64,000 nt of DNA from Leptodontidium sp. MPI-SDFR-AT-0119 (lineage: Eukaryota; Ascomycota; Leotiomycetes; Helotiales; Leptodontidiaceae): positions 2,232,001 through 2,296,000 of the forward strand of contig JAHLEZ010000004.1 in assembly GCA_020726505.1 (NCBI GenBank), in the 5' to 3' direction. The notes beneath the pieces were generated by a model. That model did no database searches. It was not told the DNA's origin and saw nothing but the letters and a program-made list of their open reading frames with translations. Made by a program: the position numbers and the translations under genes. How positions within the stretch are numbered: the stretch's first letter is position 1; each line of letters begins with the position of its first letter. Shown here one piece after another: positions 27,671 through 37,881 of this stretch.

Positions 27671-28656
27671 GGTGCTGAGTCTTTTTGCTTAGTCTGGTGT
27701 CTAGTAGGAAGGACAAAATCAAAAACATTGAAATACTACCAATCTTCCCTCTGAACTCCGAGCGAGCCTCGCGATGCCATACAACCGTGATTGCGAAAAG
27801 GTGAAATTAAATCCCGCAGTTTATCCCCAGCCTTTCCGGCACTCACTCACTGGAAGGCAGACCCTGTGACTGATTGACTTCCCACTCTTCGTACCAGGAT
27901 ACCAGGTACCCTATACAACCTAGCATCTCGCAGCCTTGCGTTCGCTCGTTACTTGCGTCACCACCCAAGACCCAGACGCGAATCTTCGCAGCTTCATTAT
28001 CCCCCGAGCACCGCGTCGGGATCCGTTTTGGTTCGTTCCTGACCCAGCACGAGCACCACTGAAGTGTGATTGATTGATCCCCAGGCAAGAGAACAAAAAC
28101 GAAAGCCTTGTACGTCAACACGACCAAATGTAGACCTTCTGACCTGGCCTGCTGCTGGGGGGGGCAATCGAACTTCTGCATCCGAACGTTCCTGGCTCGA
28201 TGCTGCGCGCACATTCGCCGCCGCGCCCTGCCCTCAACAACATCCAGACACAGAACAGATAGACAGAGACAGGCGGCGTGAGTGTGGCGGGGTTCACGGA
28301 TCCCGCTCCAAACCTACGAAGTCAACTAGCAAAGACGTCAAAGTTCGGCGGAACCTAACGTACAGGGATACTCGGATATAAAGGGCTTGAGGAACTTTGG
28401 GGGGAGGAGAGGAATTGGCACGCTATTTTTCGTATCTCCGGTCCATAAGGTACATGCCCGGGGCGCAGAGGAGCTTAAGGAAGAGGAGGAGAAGGAGGAG
28501 GAGTTTGGTGTTTGGTGTATCCTACAGGAGCAGCATAGCCAGGCAGGCCAGGCCATGCATGGCACTGCACTGTTTGGAATCAACGTAAAGATCCTGTCGA
28601 CACTGATGCAATGGTGCATTAACGATGATTCCCTCCAAAGGGATTTTAAGAATAGC

Positions 28657-28691
28657 CTCTCTCTCGCTCTCTCTCTCTCTCTGTGTGTGTG
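28657..28691. repeat. CT/GT microsatellite
   Basis: A run of CT dinucleotides interrupted once (TCTCGCTCTC) passing into GT dinucleotides. It is a simple-sequence repeat in non-coding DNA. Confidence 0.85.
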
Positions 28692-29215
28692 ATGTATGTG
28701 TGACCGTCGTCCGATTGTTCCTAACTTCTTCCAGGGTGGAGTTCGAAAGTTTTACTTTCCACCGTCGCTAAAGGGTTTGGAATCATAACTTACTTTCCAA
28801 CAGGGATCTGCTGGGTAGTGTAGTTCTGCAGGAAGCATACTACTAAAAGCAACCCGAACGCGAACTACGCAAAATAAATGGACCGGTACTCCGTGCTCCC
28901 TAAACAATAGACTGCCATCCGTTGCGCTCTGTGCCGCGCCGTCCGGCTTGCTTTACTGGGCACTATCTTTAATACCAACCTCTCTCATCTTGACAGCTAA
29001 AGGTGTCAAACGACTCAAACTAAACGACAGAAAGAGTTTTTGAGGATGTATGAGTAACTGCCGGCATTTATTTTCTCTCATTGCCTTTTCTGGACCTTGT
29101 CCAGTCCCCATATTTTCCCCCCATACTCACTCTTTAAAGTTATACTTCCGTGCTAATACTACTACCCATCTGAGTCATCTCATCACTTTAAAAAATTCTC
29201 CAGACGCCATCGGGT

Positions 29216-29288
29216 GGCCAACTTTAGCCAAGCTAAGATATCATGAGGCAAAGTAGGCATATCTTCACATCGGCCAACTCTAGCCAAG
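29216..29288. repeat. 17-base direct repeat, 56-base period
   Basis: GGCCAACTTTAGCCAAG (29216-29232) recurs as GGCCAACTCTAGCCAAG (29272-29288), one mismatch, with 39 bases between copies. The flanking bases share only short words, so this is a local duplication or a paired binding site. Confidence 0.75.
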
Positions 29289-29524
29289 ATGTCTTGTATC
29301 CTCATATATGCATTGCCTGAGTGGACATTCAAAGGCATCAAACACCGGTGAAATCGGGTGTCGTATTCTGCGCCCAGTAATCTCTCAGATCCCATTGTAA
29401 TTTTTTCTCACTGAACGTTATACTTTAAAAAGAAAGAGATCGACAACATGGCAATTCCCAAGTAAAGTTTTAGGAATTTGACGTAGAAGAAAATGGTTGA
29501 TTACCAATGGTCGAGATGAGACAA

Positions 29525-29556
29525 AACGAGATGGAGATGCAGATCTCCATCTTGTT
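29525..29556. repeat. Strong hairpin: 14-bp stem, 4-base loop
   Basis: AACGAGATGGAGAT (29525-29538), loop GCAG, then ATCTCCATCTTGTT (29543-29556). Thirteen Watson-Crick pairs plus one G-U pair give a compact stem-loop about 390 bases upstream of the CIA30 start codon. It could be part of a leader RNA or a terminator-like element. Confidence 0.85.
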
Positions 29557-29945
29557 CCAGTTGCATACGGTAAGTTGGTCTCGGGAGAAACCCAGACGGC
29601 GGGGCATTTGACCTAAAAAAGACTGTTTACTCCGGAAGCAAGCGCCATCTAGCCTCGCGAGGCAGGGGCGTGGAAAGTTTACATAAGCAGTTTAGTGCGA
29701 GGCTGGAATGATGAAGTCACGACTTGGTCCCAGACGACTTGCAGTATATTATTGGGAGTTCCAAACGATTCACATCTTGAAATAATCTAAGGGCAATTAA
29801 GTCTAACTTCTATTGCTTCATTCGAAACAGACTAGTAGGTGCTTTTGTGTGCTGTGTCAAGGACTCTTTTCAGACAAAGTTTTTCCCATTTCACTCTTGG
29901 TTCGTCGCTCAACTTCAACCATCAACAACCCAGATTACTTTCGGA

Positions 29946-30753
29946 ATGACTTCACTCCTCTCTGTAATGTCGATATTTGGTGGTGACAAGTAAGTTGCCA
30001 TGTTGTCAACTCTGCAAAGCAGCCTACTAATCTCAATTCGCAGGCCATGGTCGCCACTCGATTGGACTTCCTCAGACGACAGAGTCCGCGGGGGCTGCTC
30101 CATATCAGAACTCACCTGCAATCCGCTATCACCAACTGCCATCTTTCATGGCAATCTCGACATCAAGACACTGGGTGGCGCTGGGTTCGCATCGCAACGA
30201 ACAACTGGTGAAGACCGCAGTTGGGACTTCTCGAAATACCAAGGGCTGGTGCTGGACATTGCCAAGTCGGACGAGAAGCAATATGCCTTGACATTGAAGG
30301 ATGAGTTGCTGCCAAAGAGTCCGGATGGCAGGGAACAAAGCACAATTAGTTGGGAATACGACTTCAAGGTTGATTCGGACGGTGGAAAGGTGTATGTCCA
30401 CTGGGACGACTTCAAGGCCACTTACAGGGGACGTGAGAAGAAAGATGCAAAGCCATTGGACTTGAAGCATGTCAAAAGGATTAGCTTCATGATGCGGAGG
30501 TAATTTCCTCACAACTCCTTCCTCCGTCAAGGCCGTTACTAACGCCGACAGCTTCTTCGGCACCCAGGAAGGCGACTTTTCATTGTCCATCACCTCGTTG
30601 TCGGCGTTTTCAAAGCATGACAACGTGCAGAATGAGCTGTACAGTGATAACCCAAAGGAGAAAGCGATATCCCAGCCTACGAACGGGGCAACGACAAAAG
30701 ATGAAGAGCAAGGCTGGTTTGGTTGGATGTTTGGATCTTGTGTAGTATCATGA
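29946..30753 (+). CDS. CIA30-domain protein (complex I assembly-factor family)
   Basis: Exons 29946-29989, 30044-30499 and 30552-30753 give 233 residues. Almost the whole protein is one CIA30 (NADH:ubiquinone oxidoreductase intermediate-associated protein 30) beta-sandwich domain: DWTSSDDRVRGGCSIS matches the family's first motif, then FHGNLDIKTLGGAGFASQRT, YQGLVLDIAKSDEKQYALTL and the HWDDFKATYRGRE segment before the last strands. CIA30/NDUFAF1 proteins help assemble mitochondrial complex I, but this one has no obvious N-terminal presequence (MTSLLSVMSIFGG) and has a charged C-terminal tail ending WFGWMFGSCVVS, so it may be a cytosolic or peripheral paralogue rather than the mitochondrial factor. 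All three exon junctions keep frame and have clear donors. Confidence 0.88.
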
Positions 30754-33700
30754 ATAGCACAGCCTCCTTTGCCATCAACATGCACAGTCAGTCATCTACG
30801 GCTTCCCCTGACTCGCAGGTCGGCGAAACTTACTGATCAGGTCAAGTCTCTCTTATTATGCACGACATATCACTTCTCCATGCTTACTTCTTCACCGCAT
30901 CCGTTCTCCTCAATCTTTGAGGCCTTCCAAGTCGGATGGCTCGAAGACCTGGAACTGGTCTTCCGACGGGTATCCCCCACCCCTTTATTCCCTGACTCTT
31001 ACTTCCTAGCCTTATGATAGCAAGTCTCTTCCACTTATAGGAAATCGCCGACTTTACACCATAAATTCGAGATTCTGGTACCCTATCAGCCTGATGAAGG
31101 TGCAACCCTGTGCCGTTTCTCGTCATGTTACTCGCTTCTCGTATAATGGTAATGCAGGTTTGCCCACGAAGCAATCACAAATCTCCCCCATCACAATACT
31201 GTGTTACACAACATCAACGATGCTCCTCGTCTATGCTTGACCGTTTCAATGTGAACTGCGCTTGTCAGCTCCAGAGCCCTATGGACCCGACGAAGGGCTC
31301 AGATGTATAGGTATGCACGCAACTTCCACTTCCACATGCCATCCCACCATCGACCGTCCGCCATGCCACATCTCTTAAGTCCATCCAAGCTCGATCTTCA
31401 AAGCCTCAATTCTTTTTGATTCCAAAGCCAAAGCCCCTTAGCAAAACCTCCGACACACAATTACCAACGCGTTAATCATACCCCAGGGGATGACCACGAG
31501 GCTCCTGACCATACTGAGGTCGCAGTTGGAGGATGAGACAGAAGCACTACGACCCCATCGTCACTCTTACCAACCAAGAACCCCCCATCTCAAGCTTCCA
31601 TCCCACCGAACAACGTGTCGACTTACCAGTCCGCTGTAATGCTGACCGAAGAACACGTTGTTTCCCCCCCTCTGATACAACCTCGCACAGCCCTATGACC
31701 TCCTGGCCAACATCCATAGTACCTCCCCTACTATACCGTACTTTATCGACCGGCATTTCCGACCCAGAAACCCAACTGTCAGCCAGTCTGTCTGTCAGTC
31801 TGTCATACGGAAGCCTTCCGCCCCCACCAGCACCTTCTTGCCGCGCAGCCGTACATCCAACATCATCCCAACCTACCCGAAAGATAATACAGCCCGAGAA
31901 TTATCCAAACAATAAGCCCAAACCAACATGTCAACCAATATTTCTCAAATCAATAAAAGATCAACCAGCTCCGTTATCTACATTTCAGGCTATTAGACCA
32001 TAAGCGTCAAACCAACCCATCACTTCTAATAGGCCGGGATTGTTGGGGGCCAGGCGGCCGATAGATACCAGAGGACTTTTTGACTCAGCAAAATCCAGTC
32101 CCGCATGGAGATCTTTGAAATGCGCATTAAATACATCTAGAAAAGTACCCATACAAATCCTATTCCTGTCCTCCCATCCCATCTTTGCTGTGCCGAGAAG
32201 CCTATCTAGGATAGTTCGGTATGTATTATTATTTTAGGCCTTATTTTATTCATTCATTCGTTCTTTCTTTTTTCTCTGGCGAGCTTCCTTTCCTGTCATT
32301 ATGACGACTGAAGACTAAACAATGAGTAAGTAAGAACTCAAGCCCAAATCAGTAAGTAACACGCACATTCCCTCCCCTCCCCTCCCTCCCCTTCCCTTTC
32401 GTACGGAGTCGGATGAATGACTGAGCCCGCATGCACACCATCCCATCCCATCCCGATCCATCGCATCCTATTCCTTGCTCGGGATTTGGAATGATCCCAT
32501 CCCATCCCTAGTTCCTCCCACCGCTCACCTCCACTCCTCCACCGTCTTGGCAGGGGAAGAGCTGGAGCTGTCTCCCATTCGGTAAACTCGGGATTTGACA
32601 AACTCCCGCAGGGAAAAGGTACGTACGGCAAGGCAAAAAGGTATCTATCGCGTTGCCGGGCATGCAATGCGGTACCCGGTACGAGTAAAAGTCTTCAGGT
32701 CTATCAAAATCCAAATCCAGGTCTAATCTTTCCTCTCGCTTCCTGTCCTTTCCGTCCCGTACTCTCTTGCTCTCTTCAACTAGTTTAGTTCTCTGAGTTT
32801 ATATTTTCACCTTTTCATTTCCTGATTTAAAAATAAACTCTCTCACTACATCATCCCGTCACTTGATGCATACGCGCGTGCGTGGGTGCGTTCGTTCCGT
32901 GGGGAACCGGAAGTTAGAAAGGTCTCGTGTTTGTCTTGCCCGGGTAGGTCGGATTCACTTCTTTCTTCTTCTTCATCCTGTCGCTTGGCTCGTTCCGATA
33001 CATTTGTCGCCTTGCTATGCTATGCCGTGTCGTGTTCGCTTTCTTCGCTTCCGTTTGCTTTGGCCTACAGCAGGGCAGGGCAGGGCCCTTTGGATTTACG
33101 GCCGGTGTCCTGTGCTGTGCTGTGCTGGACGCGTACTTACCCTACCTACCCAGCGAGTTGTTCGATTGGCTATCTGGATCTCTGTAGTTCAGATGTCTCC
33201 ATTGCCGTTTGAGAATGCTGCCTGCCTACCATATGATATGCCACGGCATGATATGATGCGTACGGCACGGTACTCGAGGTAAGTACGAACCTTCTGCTGC
33301 GCAGATCTACAGTGCATACTACCACTTCAGTATCCGGGATCCGGATGTGTTTTTTTTATGCTGGCTAGTTAGCTAGGTACAAGTAAATTGATGCTCTCGA
33401 AGAAAGCAAACTCGAATGACTGGTGAGCACATTTATCGTATTTGGAATCTAGAACACGAGGCACGAGGTCAAGAAAGGGAGACTAAAATTAAATTAGCTT
33501 GGTTTCTTATTCTTATTCTTGCCTTCTGCTCCTGTTGTTCCGTTTACTTTCATTTAGATCGGTTCCGATTTGCTACTGCTTTCGGTCTGATGCGGATGCC
33601 GAATGCGATGCTAGGCATCGGTCAATGAGTCTATTTCTCCTTCTTACTTTCCTCGTGATGTACGTGGTTTTCTGCGGATTTGTGGACATGGCGGTCATTT

Positions 33701-34887
33701 GGTCTTGTGCCTTTTGACTACCTACTTGCTTGCTTGCCTGCTCCGGTAAACTTGTGGGTTTTAAAGCAGCGTTCTTGTTAATTGATGGCATTGTGGCGTT
33801 GGGGATGGCAGTGCTGGTGTGGATCATGAATGGAGAGTAAATTAGTTTGCTTCTTCTGTGGTGTCTTGTTGAGGCTGCTTTGTTTGGTTTGGATTAGATT
33901 TTTCATTTTGATTCAGACGTAGGTATCCTGCGACTTTACAGTGTCTGATATCGAAGTCGATGATGGGAGATAGTTACTCCTCCTTACGAGAAGGACATCA
34001 AGGAACTTGGTGTGGTATCCCTGATGTGGATATTCAAGCAACGTCTTCAAATGTCTTCGTCCTTCTGTCGATTACCGCTGTCGCCACTACATTCTCCCTC
34101 TGATATCTGGGTACATATTTGCTACTCATTGGCGTCCATATCGCTACCGTCGGAAGCACTCCCACGATTCAGTAGGTTGTGGAAGCCTCGTTCTCCAAGT
34201 CCTCAGCGCCGCTGCCAGATATACCTACGATCCAGTTGTTTAAAGAATCCAAATTGACGTGAAGAGATGATCCTAAGTGATCATCTAGCTGAACTCATAC
34301 CTAAACTGTCTTTGAAACATTCCTTCGTAGGGAAACATCTACGCGTTCAGCCTCTCATACAAGTCTTGACAAACAAACAAGCTGAGATTTTGATCAGGAT
34401 TATCCGACGGCGGAAATCATCACCTACCCGGTGATCACCCTGCCATACTACACAATGGAATCAAATTTAGTATCATCCTGTTCTGTTGTAGATACAACTA
34501 AGAGTCTTATATCGTCTAGATTTCTGCCTTTACCTATCCTCGGATATAGTCAAGCAAGCCCAGAGACCACATGTTAAACATTGAGCGCTCTTCCTGGTCC
34601 GCCCCAACCAAAGGTTTGGCACATAGGTCCTTCAGTATGCGAGATGAAAGGCAAAGACGAAGCATCTCGGCAAGTAGTTTGCAATTGTATGTCCGCCCGC
34701 CACCGATCACCTGTCCAGATGGCTGAAAGTTACATACACTTGAGTCAAGTCAACACTCCAGGATAGCTGGCGCCTTGCTTGTACTTACTCTTCTTCCATC
34801 AAAAAGATCCAGCACTTCCAGGCACAATCCAAGACGAGGAAGAAAGTACAGTAACAATAACCTCCATACATAGTTCTGTCTACTAGC

Positions 34888-34923
<36 letters not shown>

Positions 34924-35763
34924 GAAACCTAGTTGGGAACGACATAAAATCCAAATCTAAACCCAACGCCGGGTCTATTCTGATCTCCGGAATAACCACT
35001 TGAAGGCAGGCAAACAGGCAAGCATACTTCATGAGACCTTGTAACGCAAGTAGGAGTAAGAGCAACTTCAGGTTCCTCACTCACTCACTGGCTTGATACA
35101 CCATATCGCTCTAGATATCAGGGTTTACAGCTTCATCTCGACTCCGTGCAAGAATGACAGCAGTAACTGTGCTGGTACAACCTTTTCCTCCCTCTCGTCC
35201 CCACCTGCACCCCCTGAATATCTGATCAAGCAGGCTAGGGGATAAATAGATACCTGGGTGTGTGGTATCGTCGATACCTTGTAGTATCAGGGCTGTTGCA
35301 CATTTTAGTATTAGACATTACTTTAGCCCTACCCAGCTGGAGGTCTTTGAGAACCAAGACTCGGAGATGGATAGTTTATTAGACACTACTCTTCAGAATG
35401 GCTGGTGGCTTCCGAGCAATGGGAACTTTGAAGGACTTGATCCAGTGGGGGAAACGATGGAGATGTAGAGTCATCTAATGAAGCTAAAGAAGATTATTCC
35501 TTAATCCCAAGAGTCAATGTTCACGTCTTCTGTTTGCATATAATGTGGTGTGGTCCAAGTTGTCTTGAATTCCTACTCGATCATGGCTACAAACCACTCC
35601 AAGCATGAGGTATACCCTCCACTCATTCTTCATAAAAAAGCTCCTTCGCTGTCAAATCGACGAATGAAAAAACAACCCCTTCAGACATTACCAACCTTGC
35701 CAACAATATATCGCAACATGATCATAAGACCATGCCGGCCAATTAGTGAAGCAAAGCAGCAAT
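30754..35763. other. 5-kb gene-poor region before beta-tubulin
   Basis: No convincing coding sequence. A 156-codon ATG frame (31533-32003, plus) and a 139-codon frame (32863-33282, plus) have low-complexity, Pro/Ser- or Cys/Arg-rich translations and no motif. The stretch holds CCCATC-type repeats near 32440-32515 and a pure C tract of 32 bases at 34890-34921. The last few hundred bases are probably the beta-tubulin 3' untranslated region. Confidence 0.5.
34890..34921. repeat. Pure C tract, 32 bases
   Basis: An uninterrupted run of 32 C bases on the plus strand (G on the minus strand). Such a run can form i-motif or G-quadruplex structures and is also prone to length error in sequencing and assembly. 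Confidence 0.95.
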
Positions 35764-37544
35764 TTACTCCTCTTGCTCCAAAGGAGCCTCTTCCTCGTAC
35801 TCCTCCTCGCCCTCAGAGATGGAGGCATCCTGGTATTGTTGGTACTCGGAAACCAAATCGTTCATGTTGGACTCGGCCTCAGTGAACTCCATCTCGTCCA
35901 TACCCTCACCAGTGTACCAATGCAAGAACGCCTTTCTTCTGAACATAGCAGTGAACTGATCACCAATACGCTTGAACAGCTCCTGGATGGAGGTGGAGTT
36001 ACCGACGAAAGTGGAGGACATCTTGAGACCACGAGGTGGGATAGAGCAAAGGGCGGTTTGGACGTTGTTGGGAATCCACTCAACAAAGTAAGAGGAGTTC
36101 TTGTTCTGGACGTTGCGCATTTGATCCTCGACCTCCTTCATGGAAACCTTACCACGGCTAAATACAGTTAGCGTTGAGCATCAGTCAGACAATTCAGGGA
36201 CAACTTACAAGATGGCAGAGCAAGTCAAGTAGCGGCCGTTGCGGAAATCGGAAGCAGCCATCATGTTCTTGGGGTCGAACATTTGTTGGGTCAACTCTGG
36301 GACGGTGACGGCACGGAAGGAGTGAGCTCCACGGCTGGTGAGAGGAGCGAATCCGACCATGAAGAAATGGAGACGAGGGAAGGGCACCATGTTAACAGCC
36401 AACTTTCGGAGATCAGAGTTAAGCTGACCAGGGAAACGGAGACAGGTGGTGACACCGGACATGACGGCAGAGACCAAGTGGTTGAGATCTCCGTAGGAGG
36501 GGTTGGTGAGCTTGAGAGTTCTCATGCAGATATCGTAGAGAGCCTCGTTATCGATACAGAAAGTCTCATCAGAGTTCTCGACCAACTGATGGATGGAGAG
36601 GGTGGCGTTGTATGGCTCAACAACGGTGTCGGAAACTTTGGGGGATGGGACGACGGAGAAGGTGGCCATCATACGATCTGGGAACTCCTCACGGATCTTG
36701 GAGATCAAAAGCGTACCCATACCGGCACCAGTTCCACCACCGAGGGAGTGGGTGATTTGGAAACCTTGGAGACAGTCGCATCCTTCAGCCTCACGACGGA
36801 CAACATCGAGGACCTGGTCGACAAGCTCAGCACCCTCAGTGTAATGACCCTTAGCCCAGTTGTTACCAGCTCCAGATTGACCGAAAACGAAGTTGTCGGG
36901 GCGGAAGAGTTGACCGAAAGGACCAGCACGGACGGCATCCATGGTACCTGGCTCCAAATCGACAAGGACGGCACGAGGAACATACTTGTTACCGGAGGCC
37001 TAGTGAAAAGTTAGGGACTGATTATGTGCTAGAATTGTTGGCACCAACCTCGTTGAAGTAGACGTTCAATCGCTCAAGTTGGAGATCGGATGTACCGTTG
37101 TACCTGTAAACAAGGTTAGCCTGATATCAACACGCAGCCATAAACGGCACCGCAGATCCCAAGTAAAACTTACACGCCGGATCCATCAAGACCGTGCTCG
37201 CCTGAGATTGTTTGCCTGTTTCTTTATCAGCACTGAAGTCCTTCATGTCGCGTTCGTGTATCAGGCAGGGCAGGTCGCGATTGGGCTTTACATACCAAAA
37301 GGCAGCACTAGAGGAATCGCACAGTCAGTAATAGTACTTGTAGAGGGGATTGAAGAGCAACGTACCCAATTTGGTTACCACATTGGCCGGTTTGGAGATG
37401 AACCTGTAGAGAAATGGTCAGCAAAGTGGTCTCTTTGGGGGTTGGAGGTGTAGTGGGGTAGCAACTCAGGGGTTGTGCAGAACGCGTTGTTGAGGCTGGC
37501 GCTGGAGCTGAGGGCAGGACAGGAATACTCACGATTTCACGCAT
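35764..37544 (-). CDS. tub2: Beta-tubulin, 7 exons
   Basis: Structural GTPase of microtubules and target of benzimidazole fungicides. Exons 37533-37544, 37366-37403, 37296-37307, 37174-37215, 37049-37103, 36209-36999 and 35764-36157 sum to 447 residues, the standard fungal length. The MREI autoregulatory N-terminus is followed by [13 protein letters not shown]; the GTP-binding glycine loop is GGGTGAGMG at about 140-148; the C-terminus is the usual acidic tail ([16 protein letters not shown]). Exons 1 and 3 are only 12 bases each; clustering of introns at the 5' end is typical of ascomycete beta-tubulin genes. Residues linked to benzimidazole resistance read as wild type: His6, Tyr50, Phe167, Glu198, Phe200 and Leu240. 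It is divergent from GCN20. Confidence 0.99.
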
Positions 37545-37881
37545 TTTGAAGATGGTTCTTTGCGAGTTGGAGATGTGTAGTTTGGGTTGAGCTGTGAGGT
37601 GCAAGGAGAAGAGGAGGAGAGCTTGTTGAAGAGGTGGAGTGGAGAGAGTTGAGAGGATGGATGGTTTTGCACTGGCGGTGAGAACACGCTAGCGGTCTGT
37701 GTTTACCTGGACCGGCAGGGGCGACGACAAGACGGCTCTTGGCAGTCCGTGCATTGAGTAGTCACGGGAAGCGCTAGTCATATTTGGAACTGGTGGAGTT
37801 GAAGGCAAATATAATTCTGACCATGTCCAGAGACAGCCTACCTGGGTACGACAAGACATATACAGATCACTTTCACCAGCC
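37545..37881. promoter_or_regulatory. Shared divergent promoter, beta-tubulin/GCN20
   Basis: Only 337 bases separate the start codons of beta-tubulin (minus) and GCN20 (plus), so both core promoters and both leaders must fit here. There is no obvious TATA box; GA-rich sequence near 37600-37650 (CT-rich on the minus strand) probably belongs to the tubulin leader. Confidence 0.6.

Larger units (their letters stand above)
27329..29945. other. Intergenic region, bZIP to CIA30 gene
   Basis: About 2.6 kb without a convincing coding sequence. It contains a 14-base perfect palindrome (27657-27670), a CT/GT microsatellite (28657-28691), a 17-base direct repeat at 29216 and 29272, and a strong 14-bp hairpin at 29525-29556. 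Confidence 0.55.

Noticed and set aside
31533..32003. 156-codon ATG frame
   Set aside because: Low-complexity Pro/Ser-rich translation, no motif, no splice partners; judged a chance frame.
32863..33282. 139-codon ATG frame
   Set aside because: Arg/Cys-rich translation without domain signals in simple-sequence-rich DNA; judged chance.
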